DNA from: Aradus depressus
Taxonomy: Eukaryota > Arthropoda > Insecta > Hemiptera > Aradidae
DNA length: 64,000 nucleotides
NCBI GenBank assembly: GCA_963662175.1
Contig: OY759221.1
Location: forward strand, 20,633,027-20,697,026
Reading direction: 5' to 3'
In this document: piece by piece, positions 9,762 through 19,358 of the stretch
Layout: each line of letters starts with the position of its first letter
Position numbering within the stretch: position 1 is the stretch's first letter
Made by a program: the position numbers and the translations under genes
The notes under the pieces: generated by a model
What the model saw: only the letters and a program-made list of their open reading frames with translations
Database searches by the model: none
Told to the model about the DNA's origin: nothing

Positions 9762-9990
9762 GATGATTTTTCTTTTTTTTCCGGCATTTCTTCCAGAGGT
9801 GTCTTCTTTTTTCTCTTTTTATATAATATTTCGGGACACACGTCCCTTCTTCTGGTCACTATGAACGATCATCGTTCATGAGAAGGGACTCATGAAGAAG
9901 GGACGTATAAGTGTCCCGAAATATTGTCTAAAAAGGAAAAAAAGAAGACACCTCTGGAAGAAATGCCGGAAAAAAAAATCAACATCAACA
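9762..9990. repeat. Fold-back element, family F (hammerhead-like)
   Basis: Near-perfect inverted repeat with arms of about 100 bp ('ggcatttcttccagaggtgt' and its complement). Each arm has a GGGAC/GTCCC hairpin followed by GAAA, preceded by 'ccagaaga' (left arm, - strand) or 'atgaagaa' (right arm, + strand). A CTGAAGA-type core with one change per arm is therefore plausible. Unlike families A-E, there is no clear palindrome plus U-H after GAAA. A relative lies at 24735-24900. Confidence 0.6.
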
Positions 9991-10736
9991 GCCCAGAGAA
10001 GTTTAAGAAACACATCAATTTTATGTGTATTTCTGTATTGTCTGCAATTATCTGACCACATAAAAAATGTTTTCACGATAATATTAATGACTTTTCACAC
10101 TTCCAAAATATATACTATACCCAATGCATTTTCCAGAATTAAAAGCAAACAATCAGGAAAGCCCCCTTTTTTTTAAGCGTAAAATGTTCTAGTAATATGC
10201 TTGAAACTCAAATTAGATAATGCCATTATCTCAAAACTCTGAGAAACTTGTGGTTCCATAAATTAACAAAGTTTCGTACTCGTACCTTCGGAGTTGCAAT
10301 GCAAATACTCTTATTTTTTTCTCACATTTATAACATTTTATTATAATTAAATAGTGAGATCATATTGAATAGACGTTATTGTTCGCTACTCCAACATGAT
10401 CCAGTAGTGTCTGAAGGCTGCTCTCCCACGTCAGCCGACCAGCTTCTTCCTACATCTGGCCATTGTACTCACTCCTCAAGGTCTAGAGCTTCCATCCCTT
10501 CCGAGCATTCTTTTTGATTTCTCTTCCGATGGACGCCATGTTTGCTGTATATTCTCAAGCTCAAAATTAATCGTATCATAAAAAGAAGAAGAAATAAAAA
10601 TTATGTAGAATTATAATTTTTCATAGATTTAGTGAGACAATTTAAAAAAATATGTGATGCGGTAATTTCAGAACTTTATTTTACCAGCTACTTTTGTACA
10701 GATCACGCTCCGTTCCCCTGTGCTCTCTCAAATTAA
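9991..10736. other. Spacer with a possible LINE scrap
   Basis: 9996-10015 ('agcccagagaagtttaagaa') recurs near 39999 next to hammerhead family A. 10398-10545 is GC-richer and reads on the - strand as broken coding-like pieces (ASIGREIKKNARKGWKL, stop). It may be an old retroelement C terminus. Not assigned. Confidence 0.3.
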
Positions 10737-10744
10737 TTTCATAC

Positions 10745-11776
10745 TAGTGGTGTCAAACAATCGATAGTCGACCAAACTGTTAGCAAAAACTATCGATTAA
10801 TCGATAGTACTATCAAAGTTCTAAAACATGAATTTCTAACAAGAAAAGCAATAGCCGCTGTCGGGAAAAGAGGTTTCGTCCTAATCAGTATTATCAGTTC
10901 CTTTAACCTACTAGTTAATATATTTTATAATAGTTTTTATTTAAAAAAAAAAGTTTTTTTTGGGAAAAACAAGTTTTTTTAAAATGTATACTTCAGTTAC
11001 CAGTAAGTAAAATGAACAAGTACGTAAACCAAAAATCTAGACTAAAAAAAAGGTTATGTTAAAAATATCTATATTTTAATAACATTTAGCATCATTTGTG
11101 CTGTTTTAGGTTAGGTTTTATGACTAATGCCCGGGGTTTAACTACGAGGTCATATCGCCTACTACCAGAGCGCTCTTTCGTCACTCTGGTGGACATGAGC
11201 CCAACCCTACTGTGCGTGTCTTAAATTTTTATTCACCTAGGGTAGGGGTCTTTAACGAGTACCTGACATCGTACAGGCTCGGGACCATCGCTTAACGTCC
11301 CATCCGAAGGACGTCGTGCTTAAGTTTATTTTACCTCCCAGATAAAATAAACTAAGGGCCTCGGTCGGGTTACGAACCCACGTTCTTGACGTCAGAAGAC
11401 AAGCACGCGTACCACTGAGCTACCGGCGCCCTCTGTGCTGTTTTATTTAGGATCATGCTTATAGTAAGATGGAAAATTGATAAATTATTAACCTTATTCA
11501 CAAAGAATTTACAGTTCCTCCTTACAAGTCTAGTGCATGTCATGTTTTTGTCATCCGAGGAAAAAATAGTGAAACAAGTGTAAAAATTCAGTAAATTCAC
11601 CATAAAATGTAGAGAATATAGGTGAGAAATTGGAAAGTCCAAGACCGCTAATTTTAAATAACAATTTCAAATTCGATAGGACAATCGATATTATATATAA
11701 CTATCAATAAAATTCAAAGACCAACTTCAACCATACTTGGTATGTTATAGTAATACCGATATTTCACACACCACTA
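10745..11776. mobile_element. hAT-like non-autonomous element hosting a SINE
   Basis: The ends are inverted: TAGTGGTGTCAAACAATCGA at the left, and the right end reads as TAGTGGTGTGTGAAATATCG in reverse. The interior is rich in ATCGAT-type subterminal motifs. Putative 8-bp target duplication tttcatac (10737-10744) and tttcgaac (11777-11784), six of eight matching. An 8-bp duplication and (c/t)AGTGGTGT ends fit hAT. No transposase ORF. The SINE at 11109-11433 is inserted inside. Confidence 0.6.
11109..11433 (-). mobile_element. tRNA-derived SINE within the hAT-like element
   Basis: Reverse copy from 'ggttaggttttatgac' to 'gctaccggcgccctc'. Target duplication tgtgctgtttta at 11097-11108 and 11434-11445 (exact, 12 bp). 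Confidence 0.93.
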
Positions 11777-11879
11777 TTTCGAACTGGCATTCCTGGGTCA
11801 CTCAGAATTACGCTGTACAATGAAGCAAAGAAAACTGTATATACCAACTCATTACCCAGTGATGACAGTATCAAATGAA

Positions 11880-12090
11880 TTTCAGAGGGGGAGGGGTAGG
11901 GATTGTGATCTGTATAAACATGGTTGGTATAAGAAAGTCATATAATGATAATAAACAACAACCAATATTAAAACCATAGTTAATATTAGTTGTTATGCGT
12001 TGCAATTTAAACATTACTCAGATATATTATATAATATATAATAATATATTTTACATTCTTTGGGACGCTATAACCTTGATTGTGTTGATC
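11880..12090. repeat. G-rich repeat fragment and AT microsatellite
   Basis: 'gggattgtgatctgtataaa' and the following 'agaaagtc' resemble sequence after the G run at 35010, so the two belong to one repeat. An AT-rich low-complexity stretch follows around 12020-12055. Confidence 0.45.
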
Positions 12091-12094
12091 TTAG

Positions 12095-12505
12095 CTCAAC
12101 TCAACTATATATATTGGAAATTTAATTAAAAAAGAAACATTTTTGATATGATCGAATTTTCGATAGGACTAACCGTTTTTCCGTAAATCGAGCAAACATC
12201 TAAAAAAATTAATAATCAATTGATTAAAAATGGCATTTATGGGAAGGTTTTCGGCATGCATCTCGCAAATTGCAACTTGCCGAAAAATAGTTATCTATAT
12301 AAAATGCACCTTTCAGTTTTCTATACAACTTTTATTTGGAGAGATTTTTAATGGGGTCAAAAGTATAAGGAAAATGTACTTAGGCCCCCAAGTAAAATCC
12401 TTTCAATTTTCAACAATTCGGATTTTCAACAGTCAACTGCTGATTTTTAACCGAAATTGGGCTGGGGAAGTACTTTTCTTATGATTCATCGACGTCTTTT
12501 TCATC
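12095..12505 (+). repeat. RepC repeat followed by R-A end
   Basis: RepC phrases 'ttcggcatgcatctcgcaaa', 'cctttcagttttctatacaa' and 'gtacttaggcccccaagtaa' recur at 16740, 17225, 17895, 24545, 27715 and 35380. An R-A closing segment ('gctggggaagtac...gattcatcgacg') follows directly. Confidence 0.7.
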
Positions 12506-12790
12506 TTCAAACCGCAGGACAGGAAGCCTTTACATTCTGCTGGAAGCCAGATAAGAAAACGTCCCCTCTAGATAACATTAACGTCAATGTTTGAAGTTGT
12601 TTTTTCTAAAAGATTTATATTTCTAATAATTAATATATGAATCAAATGCATTTAAATACATTTTGGATACTTAATTTGTATCTATTATCTCCATCTTCAA
12701 ATTAAGTCATTAAATTACATTAAAAATTCGCTTTGAAGTGACCAGAAATATGGACTAAAAATTAAAGCAGTACAACAGCAGTACAAAACG

Positions 12791-13085
12791 CAATAACGTA
12801 TTAATATTAAATGTCCAAGTTTTTATAAGTTTTGTAAATTTTGATAACTTTTTTAATTTCTTGACATTTTTATGTGTTTTTAAAGATATTTGTGCAGGAA
12901 ATCGTATTTTTTTTTTTTTCCAAATATATTTCTCTATTTTTCCAGCTTGTTGAGAAAATATTTTCCCATTTCAGCTTAACTGACATGCCACAGTATATAT
13001 ATATATATATATATAGATAGAGAGACTACGACATATAAAATATATAATAAATATATACAATCTGACTTGTTATAACATGTTGAGG
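12791..13085 (+). repeat. Duplicated segment, copy 1 (unoccupied sites)
   Basis: The phrases 'acgcaataacgtattaatat', 'gtgtttttaaagatatttgt', 'cagcttaactgacatgccac' and a (TA)n/GA tract recur in 13727-15160. There they are interrupted by a LINE (13761-14493) and a SINE (14796-15139). This copy shows both insertion sites empty, confirming those element boundaries. Confidence 0.85.
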
Positions 13086-13103
13086 TTATAAGCTATTTTT
13101 TAT

Positions 13104-13440
13104 CAGCTGTAAATTGTATAGAAGAAGTTATGAAATCGGTCAGAAATTCTCGTTCAGTTTTCAACAGAATTTCATACATTCAGACCTTCTGATCTAAAAG
13201 TGTAAAAAATATTTATATAGATCCCTAAGTATTACACCTTTTGATTTTCAGCCAAATCGCTCAAAGGGGGAAATCTAATAATACTAATAACTGCTGAAGT
13301 AATGAATGTATAGACGCAAAATTTTATTTGAGCATTCGAAGTCCGCTGTTGATTTTTTAGCTAAAATAGTCAATTGGTATTAGAAAAGAGTGAAACTTAA
13401 TTAATTCCCTCTGGGGAAGTACATAGTCAGTGATTCACCT
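13104..13440 (+). repeat. R-A copy
   Basis: 'agctgtaaattgtatagaag', 'agttatgaaatcggtcag', one module with 'gtaatgaatgtatagacgca', and closing 'ctctggggaagtacatagtc'. Shortened relative to the reference. Confidence 0.75.
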
Positions 13441-13726
13441 ACTAATTTTTTATCTTATTTTATATAAAAAATTAAATTATGTAAACTTGTAAATCAAAGT
13501 GAACTGTTTACAAACCATGTGTGCTTTTAGGTAAAAAAAAACTTCATATCGCTTCTGATAACTGCCTGATTCTATTCATGTTCTTTAAAAAAATGTTTTC
13601 AACTTTTTTTTTGAAAATAACTTTATTTCAAACAGATGAAAATTGACTGAAATGTCTAGAAATCAACATTTAACTTTTCGATTACATAATTCAATGGCTA
13701 AAGGAAGTTTAAATACCTCAGTGTCC
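13441..13726. other. Spacer, no gene
   Basis: AT-rich unique sequence between an R-A copy and the second duplicated segment. Confidence 0.5.
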
Positions 13727-13760
13727 TTCACGCAATAACGTATTAATATTAAATTCCCAA

Positions 13761-14493
13761 CCGGAATATCCTAACCTCTGTAGGCTATTCATGGTTATGG
13801 GATACTCAGGACCCTGATCTTATCAGCAGGCATAAGAAAAAGATTGTGAGTAGATTTGAAGAAAGGAGCCGCGATAGAGACATTCAGCACATTCTCGAAT
13901 CTAACTATAACCTCACATACAAGGATATTTACTGTTACAACGTCTACTTAAAGCTGAGGACAAATATCGAGAGGACGAGAGTGTTGGCTCAGATACGGCT
14001 GTGTAGAGAAAGCCTGGCTAGAGTGACGGTGGGAGGAGTGACCTACCTCTTCAACAGGGAAGACAGCTGTAGTGTCTGCAACGAAGACCGACCGGACGAC
14101 ATCCACCACTTCTTCATGGAGTGTCCAGCCTTCAGCCAACTAAGAAAAAAGTACCTGGTAGAAGCACTAAAGAGCCCGCAACCTCACAAGACCCTTTTCA
14201 ACATTGCAAACAACCAAAACCTCAATAATATTATACTATACATAGTAAGGGCGCTAAAAATTAGAGGACATTGAAGTTTTCAAATAAAATACCATTTTTA
14301 TTTTTGTTTTAATTTGTTAATTAACAGTTAGGTTCTATATTACTTTGTATTTTATTATTATTATTATTTTATATTTTCATTTATTTGTACTTTTTTTAAA
14401 CTGAATAATGTATATATCATAAACAGGCCGAACCCTGAGCCTAAAAGATGTATTTCTTAAAGGCTAATAAAGAATTGAATTGAATTGAATTGA
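13761..14493 (+). mobile_element. I-like LINE 3' end, 5'-truncated
   Basis: Flanked by the exact 13-bp duplication attaaattcccaa (13748-13760 and 14494-14506). It carries the end of an RT-type ORF (13762-14274), an AATAAA at 14467 and a (GAATT)n tail. A tandem simple-repeat tail rather than poly(A), plus a C-terminal zinc-knuckle-like block, is typical of I/R1-group LINEs. The ancestral empty site is preserved at 12804-12816. Confidence 0.88.
13762..14274 (+). pseudogene. LINE ORF2 C-terminal fragment with CCHC-like motif
   Basis: Open across the whole truncated element: it starts RNILTSVGYSWLWDTQDPDL, passes the ATG-less 5' end and stops at 14274. The region CSVCNEDRPDDIHHFFMECP supplies Cys-X2-Cys, His and Cys positions, as in the C-terminal domain downstream of reverse transcriptase in I/R1-type LINEs. 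The RT, endonuclease and ORF1 are absent, so this is a dead-on-arrival copy. The intact frame suggests a fairly recent insertion. Confidence 0.8.
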
Positions 14494-14685
14494 ATTAAAT
14501 TCCCAAGTTTTTATAGGTTTTGTAAATTAGTGATAACTTTTTTTTAATTTCTTGACATTTTTATGTGTTTTTTTAAGATATTTGTGCAGGAAATCGTATT
14601 AATTTTTTTTTCCAAATACTTTTCTCTATTTTCGCAGGTTGATGAGAAAATATTTTCCCATTTCAGCTTAACTGACATACCACAG

Positions 14686-14693
<8 letters not shown>

Positions 14694-14754
<61 letters not shown>
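14694..14754 (+). repeat. (TA)n(GA)n microsatellite
   Basis: Compound dinucleotide tract. The sister locus at 12994-13024 has the TA part and only a few GA units, so the GA tract expanded after duplication. Confidence 0.9.
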
Positions 14755-14757
<3 letters not shown>

Positions 14758-14795
14758 ACGACGTATACAATATATAATAAATATATACAATCTGA

Positions 14796-15139
14796 AGAGG
14801 ACGCCGGTAGCTCAGTGGTATGCGTGCTGGTCTTTTGAGCTCAAGAACGTGAGTTCGTAACCCGACCTTAGGCCCTTTAGTTTATTTTATCTGGGAGATA
14901 AAATAAACTTAATCACGCCGTCCTTCGGATAGGACGTTGAGCGATGGTCCCGAGCCTGTACGATGTCAGGTACTCGTTAAAGACCCCTACCCTAGGTGAA
15001 TAAAAAACAAAATTTAGGACTCCCAGAGTAGAGTCGGGCTCATGTCCAGCAGAGTGACGAAAGAGCGCTCTGGTAGTAGGCGATATGACCTCGTAGTTAA
15101 AGCCCGGGCATGAGTTATAAAACCTAACCTGACCTAACC
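14796..15139 (+). mobile_element. tRNA-derived SINE
   Basis: Full architecture with a diverged head (gaggACgccgg), box A, a degenerate box B, the central domain and a CCTAA-rich tail. Target duplication tatacaatctga at 14784-14795 and 15140-15151. The empty site is preserved at about 13060. Confidence 0.93.
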
Positions 15140-15344
15140 TATACAATCTGACTCGTACTACAGTATTAAGTTCAAAACTAAAATAGTTAAACAAATTGTG
15201 TCTCGCGATGGATAAAGGTGAATCATCATATAATACATATTACATCTCAAAACCAAACAAACGTCCATATTCAATGAAACTAAGAAAGGTACGAGCATCT
15301 ATTTCAAATATTTTCTTCTTTTATTTGTACTCAAAAACATATTA

Positions 15345-15453
15345 TAAACATTCTCGGGTGTTTGGGCAAAAGGACTCAAGTCAGAAAATCTGAAATTTTA
15401 GGAGGGGAATTTCTGAAGGTTTGAAAAATTCCTACAAATCAGGTAAAACACAT
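15345..15453 (+). repeat. Duplicated flank shared with 56146-56250
   Basis: 'cgggtgtttgggcaaaaggac', 'ggggaatttctgaaggtttg' and 'aaaacacat' are near-identical to the 56-kb locus. There the sequence runs on without the LINE insertion. Confidence 0.8.
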
Positions 15454-15785
15454 TTATTCAGGATTAAAAATAATGCCGAGGTCGCTGCGGAGTTTGGAGA
15501 GCCCAAGGTCACACACAGACTTGATAAGACTGGCGAGGCTTCGATGGGCAGGCCATGTGCAGAGGATGCAGGAGGCTGAAACCCACGAAGACTGATGTTA
15601 GTGATCCCGGAGGTAAACAGAGAACGAGGAAGACCCAGGAAGAGATGGATGGACGCAGTCGATGGGGATGCAAGGAACCTTCGGCTGCAAAACTGGAGAA
15701 CGCTGGCGCTGGACAGGAATCTTTGGAGGAAATCTCTGGAGGATGCCAAGGCACGAATGGGGCTGTAGCGCCGAGGATGATGACA
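15454..15785 (+). mobile_element. RTE-like LINE C-terminal fragment
   Basis: GC-rich block reading LIRLARLRWAGHVQRMQEAE, then after a frame change NRERGRPRKRWMDAVDGDAR and NWRTLALDRNLWRKSLEDAK, then stop. The 'RLRWaGHV.RM' and 'RGRPRkRWmD' signatures are the hallmark C terminus of a widespread animal RT family (RTE-like/endonuclease-RT type). A one-base frameshift near 15590 kills it. The empty locus at about 56245 confirms the boundaries roughly. No clear target duplication. Confidence 0.8.
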
Positions 15786-15903
15786 TATTTATGTAACTTG
15801 AAATATTATTTCATTAAAAGTATTAAATATAAACAAAGTAAAATATCCAACAATCAGTTTCATATGGTAAAAATATTTAAATATATATATATATTCTATG
15901 GGA
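15786..15903 (+). repeat. Duplicated flank, right part
   Basis: 'taacttgaaatattattt' through 'attaaatataaacaaagtaa' and 'catatggtaaaaatatttaa' match 56250-56295 and 56641-56725. A short TA tract precedes the next SINE. Confidence 0.75.
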
Positions 15904-16250
15904 GAGGGCGCCGGTAGCTCAGTGGTATGCGTGCTTGACTTCTGAGCTCAAGGTTGTGGGTTCGTAGCCCGACCGAGGCCCTTAGTTTATTTTATCTGGG
16001 AGGTAAAATTAACTTAAGCACGCCGTCCTTCGGATGGGACGTTAAGCGATGGTCCCGAACCTGTACCATGTCAGGTACTCGTTAAAGACCACTACCGTAG
16101 GTGAATAAAAATTTAGGGTAGGCAAAATTTAGGACTCCCAGAGTAGATTCGGGCTCATGACCATCAGAGTGACGAATGAGCGCTCTGGTAGTAGGCGATA
16201 TGACCTCGTAGTTAAAGCCCGGGCATGAGTCATAAAACCTAATTTAACCT
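15904..16250 (+). mobile_element. tRNA-derived SINE
   Basis: Starts gagggcgccggTAGCTCAG, with box B changed to 'ggttcgtagccc'. Complete central and 3' domains, and tail 'aaacctaatttaaccta'. No target duplication recognised. Confidence 0.9.
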
Positions 16251-16274
16251 AAAATTATTTTTTATTTTTCATTA

Positions 16275-16372
16275 TTGGTATCAGGCGGAAAACATGAAAT
16301 TCTAGTAAAAACTCAACATAGAATTTCTGACCGATTACATAACTTCCCCTATTCTCGTATAGCTGAAGACGT
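16275..16372 (-). repeat. R-A start fragment
   Basis: Reverse copy: 'catgaaattctagt', 'gaatttctgaccgattacat', 'acttcccctattctcgtata'. Confidence 0.7.
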
Positions 16373-16739
16373 AAAAAAATACCAAGGATTTTTGGCCACT
16401 GACGGCCATCATATTACGTAAAAACTAACACGATAACAGAGTAGAGTTGTTGGGTCTGCTTCCGGAATCGTGTGCCCATTAATACTTTTATAACAGTTAC
16501 CTGTTTTATTATTCATGATTATTTTACGCTTTATGAATGACATGTTTCACAACTTCCACTTTATGTCTTTATAACTTCACATAGTTGATGTTCATAACTT
16601 GGTAATTTATGATATCATACTCTGTTCCAACATACATAACTCAACATATTTCTTTTTTGAATAGACCACCCATATTTTGCAAATTTACCAAATCTGAGTG
16701 AAATTTATGTATCAATTTTCAATCTAAAAGTTTCTTAAT
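16373..16739. other. No gene seen
   Basis: AT-rich, nothing recognised. Confidence 0.45.
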
Positions 16740-16935
16740 GTTTCATAAATCTGGAACGCTCCTATCCTCGCTAAAAAATTCCGACAGAACATTTTTTACA
16801 GGTTTTGACCTGTTTTTGTGTGCCCCAGTGTGTGGCTTGAAAATGGCTGGACTGTTTTTAAAGATTTTTTTTTCGGCATGTATCTCGCAAACCTGGCGTC
16901 CAGCGAAAAATCGTTTTCTACACTTTATTTGAAGA
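16740..16935 (+). repeat. RepC copy
   Basis: 'cggcatgtatctcgcaaacc', 'cagcgaaaaatcgttttcta' and the preceding 'tgtgtgccccagtgtgtggc' are RepC phrases. Interrupted by the family-B element. Confidence 0.7.
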
Positions 16936-17003
16936 TGAACTTGAAAGAAATAAAACTTGTTTATTTACGATATTGTTTAATTTCACCAACTATATTTACA
17001 TGG

Positions 17004-17033
17004 GAGTACTTTCGGTATTTCTACCATCCTCAG
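17004..17033 (-). ncRNA. Hammerhead ribozyme motif, family B (left arm)
   Basis: Reverse strand: CTGAGGA, T, helix II GGTA/TACC with GAAA tetraloop, GAAA, palindrome GTAC, U-C. Helix I begins TGG (upstream) with CCA (downstream). All core positions are intact. Confidence 0.82.
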
Positions 17034-17065
17034 CCAAAAGCAAGTCTTATCTCTTATGCTTTTGG

Positions 17066-17095
17066 CTGAGGATGGTAGAAATACCGAAAGTACTC
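17066..17095 (+). ncRNA. Hammerhead ribozyme motif, family B (right arm)
   Basis: CTGAGGA 17066-17072, helix II GGTA 17074-17077 and TACC 17082-17085 with a GAAA loop, GAAA 17086-17089, palindrome GTAC 17090-17093, U-C 17094-17095. Helix I pairs TGG with CCA. Intact core. Confidence 0.83.
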
Positions 17096-17218
17096 CCATG
17101 TAAATATAGTTGGTGAAGTTAGACAATATCATAAATAAACAAGTTTTATTTCTTTCAAGTTCATTTGAATTATTTCACAATATCTCTGCAATAATGTCAG
17201 TTTTCATTTATTTGAAGA

Positions 17219-17565
17219 GAGGTTAGGTTAGGTCATAAATATATGTGGTATCTTGTAAGATGTACTTAGGCCCCGAAGTAAAGTGGTCTAACATTTCTTC
17301 AATTATAAGTTGTTGAAAAAATTGACACACACCCTTTGTATGAATACGATTTTTTGAAGGATGCCCTGTATGGGATATGAATGCCGAAAACCGTCTCAAA
17401 ATTATATTTCAAAACCCATTTTTTTTAGCAATTTGCTCGATTTACGCGAAAACAGTTAGTCCCATAAAAAAATTGATTCCCACCAATAATATTACTCATT
17501 AAATTTCCTTTTTAAAGAATGTACAATAAATTTACCCAGTGATTTTTAAATTACTATAATATAAA
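17219..17565 (+). repeat. RepC copy with isolated TTAGG-like pair
   Basis: 'gatgtacttaggccccgaag', 'acgcgaaaacagttagtccc' and 'attaaatttcctttttaaag' are RepC. 'ggttaggttaggtcataaat' at 17221 is a TTAGG-type pair without a SINE body. Confidence 0.65.
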
Positions 17566-17890
17566 TTATCCCACAAGATCTTTTCAGACGTAGTGACTTT
17601 CTACATAACATGTTGTGAGTGTATGCACAGGCAAGCGACGTGATGAACTAGCAAATCCATTCGTAGACGGCGAATGGAAATACGTATATTCGAAATGGAA
17701 AACCAATGGAAAAATGAGGTCGGTAGGTCTGTCTGTATGTTTACTTAAATCGAGTTTTCAAGTCACCCACAACAATTTTTTACTTGTTTTAAAACTATTA
17801 CAATTTTGTTTTCCTCCCAGGACTTACATTGATGGGTTATTGACAGCTCAGTCAATAGAACATTATTTATACGAAATTTCATGAGTGGGG
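17566..17890 (+). repeat. RepD copy
   Basis: About 300 bp repeated in inverse at 24965-25270. Shared phrases include 'cgaaatggaaaaccaatgga', 'gaggtcggtaggtctgtctg' and 'gttttcctcccaggacttac'. The 89-codon frame includes FVDGEWKYVYSKWKTNGKMR. The other copy has a similar but diverged frame, so it might descend from coding sequence, but I recognise no family. Confidence 0.7.
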
Positions 17891-18292
17891 GATGTCCTCA
17901 ATATTTTTTACCCATTTTCGCGATGATGTCTGTATGTGAGCCAACTTACTCAGAAACGGTTGATTGTAGCAGAGATTCTTATATTTGTACGCTTATATTT
18001 ATGACTTAGTCAAAAATCTCTTCATGTAAAAGTTGTAGAGAAAACTGAAAGACACATTTTATATGGAATACGATTTTTCGTTGGTAGCCTGGTTTACGAG
18101 TTACATGATCGACATCCTGAAATGTCGTTTTAAAACCCTGTTTTTTAGGCGTTTGCTCTATTTACGCGAAAACAGTTAGTCCTATCAAAAAATTGATTTC
18201 CACCAAAAATATTAGTTATTAAATTTCCTTTTCAAAGAATGTACTATAAATTTATCGTAGTAATTATTAAATTACTATAATATAAATTTTGT
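17891..18292 (+). repeat. RepC copy
   Basis: 'gttgtagagaaaactgaaag', 'ttttatatggaatacgattt', 'acgcgaaaacagttagtcct' and 'attaaatttccttttcaaag'. The two RepC copies around RepD are near-identical over their last 100 bp. Confidence 0.7.
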
Positions 18293-18310
18293 AAACACTT
18301 TTAGATGTTT

Positions 18311-19340
18311 ACAAAATGACCTCCATCCATACAATGACAGCTAGTAGATACGCCGTTGACACCGCCATTTTAGCTGCTGATGAACTTCACACACACGCCT
18401 CATTTACACTATAACACATCTCACACAAATTGAAAACTGGTGCAACACATGGAAAATAAAACTTAATACAGAAAAATCACAACATTTACACTTCGACGAG
18501 AAACATGCCCTCCCGTTTTCATCTACGACAAGCCCCTCCCTCAAACTAATACTGTACGATACAGGACTGACATAAGATCGAAGACTGGCATGGAACCCTC
18601 ACACACGTAACACGCTGAACCGTCGACTCAAAATATTCTACGGACTTCTAAATAGACGATCAAAATTAGACATGACACAAAAACGGAACTGTTACACTTA
18701 CTTACTGAGACCATTATGGACATACGGATCACAGATATACGGTACAGCAAAAACATCCAACATCAAACGAATTCAGGCGTTTCAGTCAAAAACCCTCAGA
18801 CTGATAACACAGTGCCCCCCATACATAAACAACAGAACACTTCATAACGATCTTTTGATACACACAGTACCCGACACAATACAAACTACTTACATACGTT
18901 TTTTTAGAAAACTTTATACACATACAAACCCAGAAATACGTACTTTATCTTCACAACACTTACCTACCACAAAACCCCCCACGAAGGTTGAAGAGAAGAT
19001 GAAACCACGACTTACTGCCACCTTGAATCATTATTAATTTTTTTTTTTACATCAATTCCCTTTACTTTTATCATCTCTCTTACCCATCCATCAAAATTAT
19101 CTTTCAATTCCCTTTTATTTATTTATTTGTCTATTTCTTTATTTACTTATTTATTTATTTTATTTTTATTTTTATTTTTTCTGTTCTTGTCCTAATAATT
19201 AATATAAATTTTCGTCCCGAGGACCTACCACTGGGTGGCCTTCCTCTCACATGCCCTTCACGCCAACATATCAATACCATCATAGATGCTGGTTGTTGCA
19301 CCCTAGCAACAGTTGTATCTTTATAAATAAAATACAAAAA
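18311..19340 (+). mobile_element. Jockey-like LINE 3' end, copy 2 (longest)
   Basis: Flanked by the exact 18-bp duplication aaacacttttagatgttt (18293-18310 and 19341-19358). It carries the back end of a reverse transcriptase with several breaks, a 3' UTR with 'tcccgaggacctaccactgg' and 'caccctagcaacagttg', and an A-rich tail after AATAAAAT. The longest of the three copies. Confidence 0.92.
18335..19037 (+). pseudogene. Broken Jockey-like reverse transcriptase C terminus
   Basis: From 18335 the frame reads TASRYAVDTAILAADELH, the RT active-site block whose expected YADD is YAVD here. After stops and frame changes come a 'LKLILYD' stretch, RRLAWNP-like residues and NTLNRRLKI, then a 121-codon open piece with LLRPLWTYGSQIYGTAKTSN and FQSKTLRLITQCPPYINNRT. 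The extra insertion PTTKPPTKVEEKMKPR replaces the RWLKRRW ending seen in copy 3. Loss of the second catalytic Asp and multiple stops make it inactive. Confidence 0.82.
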
Positions 19341-19358
19341 AAACACTTTTAGATGTTT

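Larger units (their letters stand above)
13727..15160 (+). repeat. Duplicated segment, copy 2 (filled)
   Basis: Second copy of 12791-13085 carrying one LINE and one SINE. Flank-to-flank comparison gives the order: duplication first or independent, then LINE and SINE landed in this copy only. Confidence 0.8.
16936..17206. mobile_element. Family-B inverted-hammerhead element, 271 bp
   Basis: Palindromic element with 12-bp target duplications tttatttgaaga (16924-16935 and 17207-17218). It runs from 'tgaacttgaaagaaataaaa' to 'tctgcaataatgtcagtttt' plus 'ca'. The copy at 59565-59835 has the same two ends and the same length, so these ends define the element. It encodes no protein. Both arms carry a hammerhead core (see below). 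The palindrome centre is 'gcaagtcttatctcttatgc'. Confidence 0.85.

Noticed and set aside
9876..10176. Overlapping sense and antisense ORFs at a palindrome
   Set aside because: They are the two faces of the family-F fold-back arm.
15432..15786. Several overlapping ORFs over a GC-rich block
   Set aside because: They are other-frame readings of the RTE-like LINE C terminus. Only the RT reading has family signatures.
16981..17110. Hairpins as bacterial-type terminators
   Set aside because: The arms are far too long, carry ribozyme cores and are flanked by target duplications. There is no bacterial context.
17219..17235. Interstitial telomere from TTAGG units
   Set aside because: Only two units occur without a SINE, and elsewhere the units are SINE tails. 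No long array.
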